Of a stretch of DNA of 6,051 nt, positions 1 through 5,500 are shown in pieces. This stretch comes from Candidatus Tectimicrobiota bacterium. GTDB taxonomy: Bacteria; UBA8248; JACPRG01. Made by a program: the position numbers and the translations under genes. The stretch is from assembly GCA_016190025.1 (NCBI GenBank), contig JACPRG010000096.1, forward strand, positions 1 through 6,051, in the 5' to 3' direction. A model generated the notes under the pieces. The model had not been told where the DNA came from and made no database searches. It saw nothing but the letters and a program-made list of their open reading frames with translations. The first letter of the stretch is position 1. Every line of letters begins with the position of its first letter.

Positions 1-1
1 G

Positions 2-577
2 GACCGGATCGTCCAGCGCGTCTTGTTCGTCGTGACCTGGGTCAAGCGCGCCCTCCTGGCCAGGTTGCTGATGGACCCGGCGCTGGCGCGGGTCCTCGTC
101 TTTACGCGCACAAAGCACGGCGCCAACCGGGTGGCCGAGCAGCTCAGCAAGGCGGGCGTTGCGACCGAGGCGCTCCACGGCAACAAGTCCCAGAACGCCC
201 GCCAGCGCGCCCTGAGCATGTTCCAAACGGGCCGCGCGCGGGTCCTCGTCGCCACGGACGTCGCTTCCCGCGGGATCGATATGGAGGACGTGACGCACGT
301 CATCAACTACGAGATCCCGAACCTGCCGGAGAGCTACGTCCACCGCGTCGGCCGGACGGCCCGGGCGGGCGCCGAGGGCATCGCGCTCTCCTTCTGCGAT
401 CCGGCCGAGCGCGCCTACCTCCGCGACATCGAGAGGCTGACGAAGCGCCCCATCGCCGTTGTCGAGAGCCGGCCGAGCGGCAACGGGGGCGCGCGTCCGC
501 CGCAGGCGACACCTGCGAGGCCGGTCCCGTCCGCCCGGAGGCGCCCCCAGCGATTCCAACAGCGCCGGGCGGTGTGA
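2..577 (+). CDS. rhlE: RhlE-type DEAD-box ATP-dependent RNA helicase, C-terminal part (5' partial)
   Basis: ATP-dependent RNA unwinding in the cytoplasm, with likely roles in ribosome assembly, mRNA turnover or cold adaptation (family knowledge). The frame is open from base 2, so the gene begins outside the window and only 191 residues of the second RecA-like domain remain. Visible in order (window residue numbers): motif IV VLVFTRT at 31-37; the HGNKSQNARQRAL stretch at 59-71, which is typical of the RhlE subgroup; motif V ATDVASRGID at 84-93; motif VI HRVGRTARAG at 114-123. The arginines of motif VI complete the ATPase site. A basic tail rich in Arg, Pro and Gln (about 157-191) is like the RNA-binding tails of RhlE proteins. 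The Q motif, Walker A and DEAD box would lie upstream and cannot be checked. Any internal start, such as the TTG at 23, is not the true start, because family sequence continues to the left of it. The family is certain; the RhlE assignment is likely. Confidence 0.93.
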   Translation, partial: DRIVQRVLFVVTWVKRALLARLLMDPALARVLVFTRTKHGANRVAEQLSKAGVATEALHGNKSQNARQRALSMFQTGRARVLVATDVASRGIDMEDVTHVINYEIPNLPESYVHRVGRTARAGAEGIALSFCDPAERAYLRDIERLTKRPIAVVESRPSGNGGARPPQATPARPVPSARRRPQRFQQRRAV

Positions 578-610
578 CTTGCTGGATGGGCGACCTGCCG
601 GCCGCTTAGT

Positions 611-629
611 CTCCGGCTTCGAGCCGGGG
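611..629 (+). terminator. hairpin downstream of the helicase, possible terminator
   Basis: An 8-bp stem (CTCCGGCT with AGCCGGGG, one G-U pair) closes a 3-nt TCG loop, 34 bp after the helicase stop. No T-run follows, so it is not a textbook intrinsic terminator. It could still help termination or stabilise the 3' end of the mRNA. The rest of the 578-724 gap holds no recognisable gene and no clear promoter. Confidence 0.25.
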
Positions 630-686
630 TCCGTGCGGGCGACATGAGCGGTCGCGCTGAACCGCTGCGCTTCCCCTATGTCGAAT

Positions 687-718
687 CTGGCGGGTGAAGT
701 TCCGCCGGACCAGGGGAG
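687..718 (+). promoter_or_regulatory. ribosome binding site and adjacent hairpin that fix the TTG start of the desaturase
   Basis: A purine-rich AGGGGAG at 712-718 ends 6 nt before the TTG at 725, which is normal Shine-Dalgarno spacing. Immediately 5' of it, 687-693 can pair with 702-708 (7 bp, one G-U pair, 8-nt loop), which would keep the ribosome site exposed. The in-frame stop TGA at 695-697 means no in-frame start lies upstream of 698, and the next in-frame ATG is only at codon 39. The ribosome site is therefore what decides the TTG start. A regulatory role for the hairpin is inference. Confidence 0.6.
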
Positions 719-724
719 AAAAAC

Positions 725-1813
725 TTGAAGGCACGGAAGATAAGGTTCCCCGCCCGGGGCGAGTTCCACAGGACCGTGAGGAGGCGCGTGGAGCGGTATT
801 TCGCGGAGCGCGGTCTTGCCAAGACCGGAAATTGGCGCATGCTGTTGAAAACGGCCGTCATCCTGGCATCGCTGCCGGTTTTCTATGTCCTCTTGGTGTT
901 CTTTTCCTCATCGCTCCTCATGGCCGCGATCGCGGCCTTCGGAATCGCGCAGGGGTTCGTGCTGATCGGCTTCAACATCATGCACGACAGCAACCACGGG
1001 AGCTATTCAAAAAGCAACCGGATCAATCGGGCGCTGAGCTTCACGATGGATTTGATCGGGGGAAGCCATCTCCTCTGGCGGCAGAAGCACAACGTCCTGC
1101 ATCACACGTACACCAACATCAACGAGCTGGACAGCGACCTGCACACGCAGGGCCTGCTCCGCTTGAGCCCGGATCAGGACTGGCGGCCCTGGCACCGCTT
1201 TCAACACCTGTACGCCTTTCCGGTTTACAGCCTGTTGACGCTGTCGTGGGTCGCCTACGGCGATTTCCAAAAGCTCTTGTCCGGCCGGATCGGGCAATAT
1301 CGGCTGCCCAAGGCGTCTCCTTTGGAAGTGGCCACGCTCTTCCTGGCCAAGATTTTCTACTTCGGCTACATGATCGCCCTGCCGCTCCTTTTCCATCCGG
1401 TTCTCTACGTGCTCATCGCATTTGTGGGAATTCATCTGGTGATGGGGTTTACGCTCTCTCTCACCTTTCAACTGGCGCATACCTTGGAAGGGACGGCGTT
1501 CCCGCGCCCGGACCCGGAGACTGGAAGCATCGAAAACGAATGGGCCATCCATCAGGTCGAAACCACCGCAAACTTCGCGCCCAAAAGCAGGCTGGCCGCC
1601 TGGTATCTTGGGGGACTGAATTTCCAAATCGAGCACCACCTCTTTTCGGACGTCTGCCACATCCATTACCCGGCAATCAGCAGAATCGTGGAGAAGACCT
1701 GCGGGGATTTTTCCATTGACTACGTCGGCTACAAGACCCTGCACTCCGCCGTCAGCGCCCACTACCGATTCCTCAAAACGCTCGGAAGAGGCCCCGTCCC
1801 TCTGCATCCCTAG
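725..1813 (+). CDS. membrane fatty-acid (acyl-CoA/acyl-lipid) desaturase
   Basis: Integral membrane di-iron enzyme that inserts a cis double bond into fatty acyl chains using O2 and electrons from a reductase. It belongs to the FA_desaturase family, linoleoyl-CoA desaturase-like branch (COG3239 type). All three histidine boxes are intact in 362 residues: HDSNH at 87-91, HNVLHH at 122-127 and QIEHH at 301-305. A further conserved-looking His lies in QLAH at 249-252. Hydrophobic segments lie at about 42-60, 64-86, 200-222 and 225-250. No N-terminal cytochrome b5 domain is present, so electrons must come from a separate protein. Start: TTG at 725 with a good ribosome site. Residues 8-38 fit the family (basic N-terminus, GNWRM before the first membrane helix), so the ATG at codon 39 is too late. 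Base composition is lower in G+C than its neighbours: 31 of 60 bases at 961-1020, against 45 of 60 at 4621-4680. This may point to horizontal acquisition. The regiospecificity and the form of the substrate cannot be read from sequence. Confidence 0.95.
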   Translation: MKARKIRFPARGEFHRTVRRRVERYFAERGLAKTGNWRMLLKTAVILASLPVFYVLLVFFSSSLLMAAIAAFGIAQGFVLIGFNIMHDSNHGSYSKSNRINRALSFTMDLIGGSHLLWRQKHNVLHHTYTNINELDSDLHTQGLLRLSPDQDWRPWHRFQHLYAFPVYSLLTLSWVAYGDFQKLLSGRIGQYRLPKASPLEVATLFLAKIFYFGYMIALPLLFHPVLYVLIAFVGIHLVMGFTLSLTFQLAHTLEGTAFPRPDPETGSIENEWAIHQVETTANFAPKSRLAAWYLGGLNFQIEHHLFSDVCHIHYPAISRIVEKTCGDFSIDYVGYKTLHSAVSAHYRFLKTLGRGPVPLHP

Positions 1814-1820
1814 GGGATGC
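1804..1820 (+). repeat. perfect hairpin spanning the desaturase stop codon
   Basis: GCATCCC (1804-1810) and GGGATGC (1814-1820) form a perfect 7-bp stem whose 3-nt loop is exactly the TAG stop codon. No T-run follows on either strand, so intrinsic termination is doubtful. It sits between convergent units, the desaturase on plus and the tRNA on minus, and could act as a 3'-end stabiliser or a bidirectional barrier. The remaining gap to 1974 shows no gene and is comparatively A/T-rich toward its right end. Confidence 0.35.
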
Positions 1821-1973
1821 CAAAATGTGAAGGGATTCGCACTCCTGATCTCTTCCAAAATTCCGCAGAGGGGATGTCGTCGGAAGGGGTGCTGCTGCGG
1901 CTCGAAAGAAGCAAGGCTGAAAGGAGAGGAGACGTTTCTGAGATGAACGGATCTGGGATGGCTTTAACTATTT

Positions 1974-1989
1974 GAAAAATTGAATTTTC
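1974..1989 (-). terminator. weak A/T-rich terminator candidate after tRNA-Leu
   Basis: Directly after the encoded CCA, the minus strand reads GAAAA, a 6-nt loop, then TTTTC, a 5-bp hairpin rich in A-T pairs whose 3' arm contains five consecutive T residues (1979-1975). The local A/T richness is striking against the surroundings. The stem is weak, so this is only a candidate termination and 3'-processing region. Confidence 0.25.
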
Positions 1990-2076
1990 TGGTGCCGAAG
2001 CGGGGACTCGAACCCCGACGGGCTTGCGCCCACTAGACCCTGAACCTAGCGCGTCTACCAGTTCCGCCACTTCGGC
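1990..2076 (-). tRNA. trnL: tRNA-Leu(CAG), CCA encoded
   Basis: An 87-nt class II tRNA read on the minus strand. Acceptor GCCGAAG pairs perfectly with CTTCGGC, followed by discriminator A and a genomically encoded CCA. The D arm has the usual GCG/CGC stem. Anticodon stem CTAGG/TCTAG, with one G-U pair, closes the loop TTCAGGG, giving anticodon CAG for leucine codon CUG. The long variable arm has a 4-bp GGGC/GCCC stem on a GCAA loop. The T arm is CGGGG-TTCGAGT-CCCCG. The size and long variable arm match bacterial tRNA-Leu. CUG is a major leucine codon in G+C-rich genomes. It lies alone between the convergent desaturase and the upstream minus-strand lipoprotein. Confidence 0.97.
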
Positions 2077-2099
2077 CGTGGATGGATGGAACCACTAGG

Positions 2100-2128
2100 A
2101 ATATATCACCCTCTCTTCCCGCGGACAA
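2100..2128 (-). promoter_or_regulatory. sigma70-type promoter candidate for tRNA-Leu
   Basis: On the minus strand, TTGTCC (2128-2123, 4 of 6 to TTGACA) and TATATT (2105-2100, 5 of 6 to TATAAT) are separated by exactly 17 bp. Initiation about 7 nt downstream would leave a leader of roughly 16 nt before the mature tRNA 5' end at 2076, as expected for a single tRNA unit. It lies in the 101-bp gap after the lipoprotein stop, so the tRNA need not depend on read-through. Confidence 0.55.
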
Positions 2129-2177
2129 GGGGGGGCTGTCTCCTCCCGTTTCCCTTGCCCTCACGCCGCCCGGCCCC

Positions 2178-3050
2178 CTAATACCGCTTGTCGAGGACGA
2201 TGTCCGCGTCGCTGTCGCCCACTTTGGCCGGCTTGCGGCTCCGCCCTTCCAGGTCCCCCGGCTGGACGCCCACCGCGCCGTCCTGGTCGAGGCGAACCGT
2301 GACGCTCACCTCACCCTCGAAGGGCATCCCCGCGATCATCACGTTCTCCTCCGTCACCTCATAGCGAAGAGGAAAGCCCGTGTTGTTCACGCGCCGGACC
2401 GCCAGCGGAGGGCCGGACGCCGTGGCGGCCGGGCGCACGACAATGAAGAGCGCGCCCCCTTTGGGGGGCTCTCCCAGGGAGGGGGAAACGGTGATGGCGC
2501 CGGAAATGGATTTCCGCCCGGACACCCGGGGCGGTGGGGCGGCCTTGGGCTCGGGAGGCGCGGCTTTCGGTTCGGGCGGTCGGGCGGCGGGTTTGGGCGG
2601 CTGAGCCGGCGCCACCGCGACCTTTTGCCGGATCACGATGTTCACGTCCCGCCGGCCGGCACGCGCGGGGCCGTCCGACCGCCCTTCCAGGGTGAAGGGC
2701 TTTGCTGTGTCGCCGCTCAGCGCGTCTCCCAAAATCCTCGCGGACACGACCAGGGGGGCGGAGAGGCTGCCGCCTCCCCTCCGGTCGGCCCGGCCCAGAA
2801 AATATCTCAGGGGGAACCGGGGGTTGCGGACCCGCTGCTCGGCCACGGGAGCGGGAGAGTCGCCCTCCCTCGGACTCGTCCCCGCCGGATAGGCCCGTAT
2901 CACGAGGAGAGGGTTTCGGGGGATGTCGGGGACCAGTTCCGGCGCCACCCGGATCTCCCCGGAGATCACGTCGGAGTTGTCTCCCCCCCCGCAGCCCCCT
3001 GCCAGAGAGGCGGCGGCCAGGATGAGGAAAAAAGCCGTCCAGCGCTTCAT
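2178..3050 (-). CDS. lipoprotein with two tandem CcmI C-terminal-like (cytochrome c maturation) domains
   Basis: A 290-residue exported lipoprotein. The N-terminus has a short basic region, a hydrophobic core (about 5-16) and LAGGC with Cys20 as the lipid-attachment site; the lipobox is slightly off-consensus. Domain 2 (about 181-290) closely resembles the C-terminal periplasmic domain of CcmI (also called CcmH C-terminal or CycH): an ISGAITV start, PLAVRR at 215-220, FPLRY at 226-230, QPGDLEG at 263-269 and a beta-rich DADIVLD end. Domain 1 (about 28-143) is a diverged copy with ISGEIRV, FPLRY at 79-83 and LEGRS at 121-125. A Pro/Ala/Lys linker (about 145-180) with a repeated PEPKAAPP unit joins them. 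In CcmI this domain binds apocytochrome c for haem attachment. Here the CcmI membrane and TPR parts are absent, so the role is inferred as apocytochrome or other client binding at the envelope. Start: ATG at 3050 with AAGGGG upstream; earlier in-frame starts lie in a palindromic repeat and would bury the signal peptide. No cytochrome genes are visible nearby. Confidence 0.82.
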   Translation of the reverse strand: MKRWTAFFLILAAASLAGGCGGGDNSDVISGEIRVAPELVPDIPRNPLLVIRAYPAGTSPREGDSPAPVAEQRVRNPRFPLRYFLGRADRRGGGSLSAPLVVSARILGDALSGDTAKPFTLEGRSDGPARAGRRDVNIVIRQKVAVAPAQPPKPAARPPEPKAAPPEPKAAPPPRVSGRKSISGAITVSPSLGEPPKGGALFIVVRPAATASGPPLAVRRVNNTGFPLRYEVTEENVMIAGMPFEGEVSVTVRLDQDGAVGVQPGDLEGRSRKPAKVGDSDADIVLDKRY

Positions 3051-3084
3051 CTCGCGTCTCACCCCTTCCGCTCGGGCGGGATTC

Positions 3085-3149
3085 GGTAGCCGGGCATCCT
3101 GCCCGGCGGCAGCCCGCCTCTCGCGGGCGGCCAAGATGGCCGCCCTACC
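3085..3149. repeat. REP-like inverted pair of GTAG-headed palindromes
   Basis: A 65-bp element bounded by GGTAG (3085-3089) and its complement CTACC (3145-3149). Left unit: the stem at 3089-3096 pairs with 3100-3107 (8 bp, loop TCC). Right unit: 3125-3133 pairs with 3137-3145 (9 bp, loop AGA). The right unit read on the minus strand aligns with the left one, sharing GGTAG, a CAT-C-TG centre and G/C-rich arms with compensating differences. Between them, CCCGC at 3113-3117 can pair with GCGGG at 3123-3127. A GTAG head 5' of an imperfect palindrome is the hallmark of REP sequences mobilised by RAYT transposases (family knowledge), and an inverted pair is BIME-like. It starts 35 bp upstream of the lipoprotein ATG and probably lies in its leader. 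No transposase gene is present in the window. Confidence 0.65.
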
Positions 3150-3309
3150 ACTATTTGAGAATCAATCCCCTGTTTCGTCCGCGCAGCATCTTAACCCGGA
3201 GCGGGAAGAAAGAGAATCAAGGGAAGAGGACCTTTTCCGGCCCCGGTGGGTCCTCCCTCGTCTTTGCCGCCTGACGCGGGTTCAAAAGGACCCGCTGACG
3301 CGGATCCGG
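3150..3309. other. intergenic stretch between divergent genes, no gene seen
   Basis: I find no supported coding sequence between the palindrome pair and the phospholipase promoter. Two short repeats stand out. CTGACGCGG occurs directly repeated at 3271-3279 and 3295-3303 (24-bp period). GCGGGT at 3276-3281 is inverted as ACCCGC at 3290-3295, centred about 33 bp upstream of the candidate -10. GAGAATCAA also occurs twice (3157-3165 and 3212-3220). The first pair could be an operator for the phospholipase promoter; the second may be chance. I could not identify a convincing promoter for the lipoprotein gene. Confidence 0.35.
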
Positions 3310-3338
3310 TTGAAGGCCGGAAGGCCTCGTGCTATAAC
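3310..3338 (+). promoter_or_regulatory. sigma70-type promoter candidate for the phospholipase-acyltransferase operon
   Basis: TTGAAG (3310-3315, 4 of 6 to TTGACA) and TATAAC (3333-3338, 5 of 6 to TATAAT) are spaced by exactly 17 bp. This is the best promoter match in the divergent region. Initiation near 3345 would give a leader of about 150 nt before the ATG at 3494. Confidence 0.55.
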
Positions 3339-3341
3339 CTA

Positions 3342-3486
3342 TCGGGGTTTTTCCCGAGCCTGACCCGCCCGGCGGGAAAGTCGCGGAAAAGGGTGCGGGG
3401 ATTTCCTTCTTCAGGACAGCCGGCGGGGAGGGAGTCCGCTCTGGGGAGCCCCGTGGGATTCTCTCCCTTCCACGGCTCGAAAGGGG
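3342..3486 (+). promoter_or_regulatory. structured leader and ribosome site of the phospholipase mRNA
   Basis: The presumed leader contains several short hairpins: TCGGG (3342-3346) with CCCGA (3353-3357) around a T-rich loop; CCCGC (3364-3368) with GCGGG (3372-3376); and CCGTGG (3451-3456) with CCACGG (3470-3475). The last one ends just before the ribosome site GAAAGGGG (3479-3486), which is 7 nt from the ATG at 3494. The hairpin of GGG (3443-3445) with CCC around 3450-3452 overlaps the CCGTGG stem, so the two exclude each other. I recognise no known riboswitch family. In G+C-rich DNA such stems can arise by chance. Confidence 0.3.
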
Positions 3487-3493
3487 CGTGCCG

Positions 3494-5494
3494 ATGGTTT
3501 CCGCCGACGACCTCCGAACTGTCCCTCTCTTTCAGCTCCTGGATGAAGCGGCGCTGGCCGTCGTCGCCGAGCGGATCTCCGTCCGGCGCCTGCAGAACGA
3601 TGAGACCCTGTTCCGGCGCGGCGATCCGGGCGACAGCATGTACATCGTCCGGTTCGGCGAGGTCGAGGTTCTCATCCCGGACCCCAACGGCGTCGAGCAA
3701 GTCCGGGCCCGCCTGCGCCGCAACGAGATCTTCGGAGAAATGGCCCTTCTGACGGGCGATCCCCGCTCGGCCTCCATCGTGGCGAATCTCGACACGGAGC
3801 TGCTTGTCCTCACCCGGGAGGCGTTCCACGAGCTGTTCCGCCGGTACCCGGCGATCGTGATGAAAGTGCTGGAGATCCTCACCGACCGGCTCCGCCGGAC
3901 CAGCGCGGGAGAGCGGGAGCGCAAGAGGGTCCGAACCCTTTGCTGCCACAGCGCCCTCGGGGATTCCGACACATCCTTCCTCTCGGCCCACTTGGCGGCC
4001 TCCATGGCCCGGGAGTCGGGAAAGAAGGTCGCCCTGTTGAGCCTGCAACCCCTCTCCGCCGGTGAGGCGGCCGGCCTGAGCCGGGGCCGGTGGGATGACC
4101 TTCTGGGCGCCCTGGAGCAAGTCAAAGCCGCCGATATTCCCTCCTTTCTTTCCCCGACGGAGGGAGGGGTGGACGTGCTCCAGCCCCCGTCCGGGGACCG
4201 CCTTCAAGCCCTCCCGCCCGACGAGTTCCCCCGCCTGCTCAGCCGGCTGCGGGAGGCCTACGAGTTCACCCTCGTCGCGACCGCGGGCGATCCCTCCCTG
4301 CGCGGGATCGCCCAGAAGGCCATGGACCAGTCCGAGCTGGTCCTGTTCGCCATCGCCTCGGACGGGCTCGATGAGGGCGCGCGGCAGTGGAAGGAATACT
4401 CCGGCGCCGTCCCTTCGCTCTCCAAGTCCGCCCGCCTCGTCTTGCGCCGCGGGCCGGGGAAGATCGAGGGGCTCTTCGACCGGGTGGAGTCCATGTTCGG
4501 CGCGGGGTTCGCCCATCAGGTCCGGGTGGAACCCGAGGCCGAACAGGATTTCGCCCGGCGCGGCGCCCCCGGCCCGGCGGCCGGGGGGAGCGAGTGGGAG
4601 CGGTCGCTGCGGCGGATGGCCCGGCAAATGGCGGGACTTGCCGTCGGCCTGGCCTTGGGGGGAGGCGGCGCCAGGGGTCTCGCCCACATCGGGGTGCTGG
4701 ACATCTTCGAAAAAGAGGGCGTTCCCGTCGACCTCATCGGCGGCACCAGCATCGGCTCCATCGTAGCCGCCCTGTACGCCAAGGGGTTCTCGATCGACGA
4801 AATGCAGACCATCTGCAAGAGCCACATCATCGACCGCAAGCCCTTGAACGACTACACCTTCCCGCGGACGGCCCTCCTCCGCGGCCGGAAAGTCGAGCGC
4901 ACCCTGCGGGAGATTTACGGCGACGACCGGATCGAGGAGTTGTCCATCTCGTACTTCTCGGTGGGGGCAGACCTGATCTCCGGGCGCGAGGTGGTCATCG
5001 ACCGGGGTCCTCTCTGGCAGTCCGTCCGGGCGAGCATGTCCCTTCCCGGCATCCTCCCCCCCGTCCGCTACCTCGACCGGTACCTCCTGGTGGACGGGGG
5101 AGTGGCCAACAACGTCCCGGGCGACGTGCTCAAACGCAGGGGGGCCGAGTTCTGCATCGCCGTCAACATCGCGCCGGAGAGGGGGTCGTACTTCAATTTC
5201 AAGGAGCCCAAGCCCTGCGGCTGGCTCGGCCGCTTGTTGCGCAAGAGCCGGGCCCTGCGGAATTTCCTCGATGCCCCCACCCTCATGCGGGTCATTATGA
5301 GGTCGGTGAACGCGTCGAGCATCGAGATCACCAACATGCGCTCCCAGAACTTCGACATCCACCTGCTTCCCGCCGTCGGGGAGTTCGACCTGTTCGATTT
5401 CAGCGAGCTGGAAACCCTCGTCCAGCGCGGAAGGGAGGCCGCTTCCGAGCGGCTCCCCGAAATCCGCAAGAGGCTGGAGGCGCTCAAGGGATGA
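3494..5494 (+). CDS. NTE-like patatin phospholipase with cyclic-nucleotide-binding and degenerate MinD-like domains
   Basis: A 666-residue serine hydrolase predicted to cleave (lyso)phospholipids at the membrane. Residues 1-135 form a cyclic-nucleotide-binding domain: the phosphate-binding cassette FGEMALLTGDPRSAS (80-94) keeps the Gly-Glu pair and the Arg91-Ser92 expected to hold a cyclic nucleotide. Residues about 146-345 resemble a MinD/ParA-type ATPase (GKKVALLSLQP at 176-186, YEFTLVATAGDP at 256-267), but the P-loop lysines are gone, so it is probably not an ATPase. Residues about 383-575 are the patatin core: oxyanion loop GGGGARG at 389-395, nucleophile elbow GTSIG with Ser419, and the dyad Asp534 in DGG. 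Together the order matches eukaryotic neuropathy target esterase (PNPLA6/NTE1), with one nucleotide-binding domain rather than several. Start: the ATG at 3494 is preferred over the GTG at 3488, because GAAAGGGG sits 7 nt before the ATG but touches the GTG. The stop is 6 bp from the downstream acyltransferase, indicating one operon. The hydrolase class is certain; substrate and ligand are inferred. Confidence 0.93.
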   Translation: MVSADDLRTVPLFQLLDEAALAVVAERISVRRLQNDETLFRRGDPGDSMYIVRFGEVEVLIPDPNGVEQVRARLRRNEIFGEMALLTGDPRSASIVANLDTELLVLTREAFHELFRRYPAIVMKVLEILTDRLRRTSAGERERKRVRTLCCHSALGDSDTSFLSAHLAASMARESGKKVALLSLQPLSAGEAAGLSRGRWDDLLGALEQVKAADIPSFLSPTEGGVDVLQPPSGDRLQALPPDEFPRLLSRLREAYEFTLVATAGDPSLRGIAQKAMDQSELVLFAIASDGLDEGARQWKEYSGAVPSLSKSARLVLRRGPGKIEGLFDRVESMFGAGFAHQVRVEPEAEQDFARRGAPGPAAGGSEWERSLRRMARQMAGLAVGLALGGGGARGLAHIGVLDIFEKEGVPVDLIGGTSIGSIVAALYAKGFSIDEMQTICKSHIIDRKPLNDYTFPRTALLRGRKVERTLREIYGDDRIEELSISYFSVGADLISGREVVIDRGPLWQSVRASMSLPGILPPVRYLDRYLLVDGGVANNVPGDVLKRRGAEFCIAVNIAPERGSYFNFKEPKPCGWLGRLLRKSRALRNFLDAPTLMRVIMRSVNASSIEITNMRSQNFDIHLLPAVGEFDLFDFSELETLVQRGREAASERLPEIRKRLEALKG

Positions 5495-5500
5495 ACCGGG

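Noticed and set aside
694..1719. Overlapping plus-strand frame, and a minus-strand frame at 1007-1858, inside the desaturase
   Set aside because: The frame starting at 725 contains all three histidine boxes; the others have no domain and biased composition.
1810..2070. A minus-strand open frame starting MAELVDALG
   Set aside because: Its start is a translation of tRNA-Leu itself, a familiar false gene call.
2152..2180. Possible terminator after the lipoprotein from a GGGGGC run pairing with GCCCCC near 2132
   Set aside because: The loop would be about 37 nt and no T-run follows, so it does not look like an intrinsic terminator.
2082..3089. A 335-codon plus-strand open frame
   Set aside because: It is antisense to the lipoprotein, which has a signal peptide, lipobox and two related domains; the plus-strand product is Gly/Arg/Pro-rich with no motifs.
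3488..3490. GTG as the phospholipase start
   Set aside because: The ribosome site would be only 1 nt away; the ATG two codons later has 7-nt spacing.
3342..3493. Known riboswitch in the phospholipase leader, considered c-di-GMP type
   Set aside because: The conserved core sequences of that class are absent; only generic short stems are visible.
3246..3752. A 168-codon frame upstream of and overlapping the phospholipase start
   Set aside because: No suitable ribosome site, Ser/Arg-rich composition, and it conflicts with the cyclic-nucleotide-binding domain frame.
5491..5494. ATGA overlap of the phospholipase stop with an acyltransferase start
   Set aside because: The ATG at 5491 is in a different frame from the acyltransferase; the in-frame start is the ATG at 5501.
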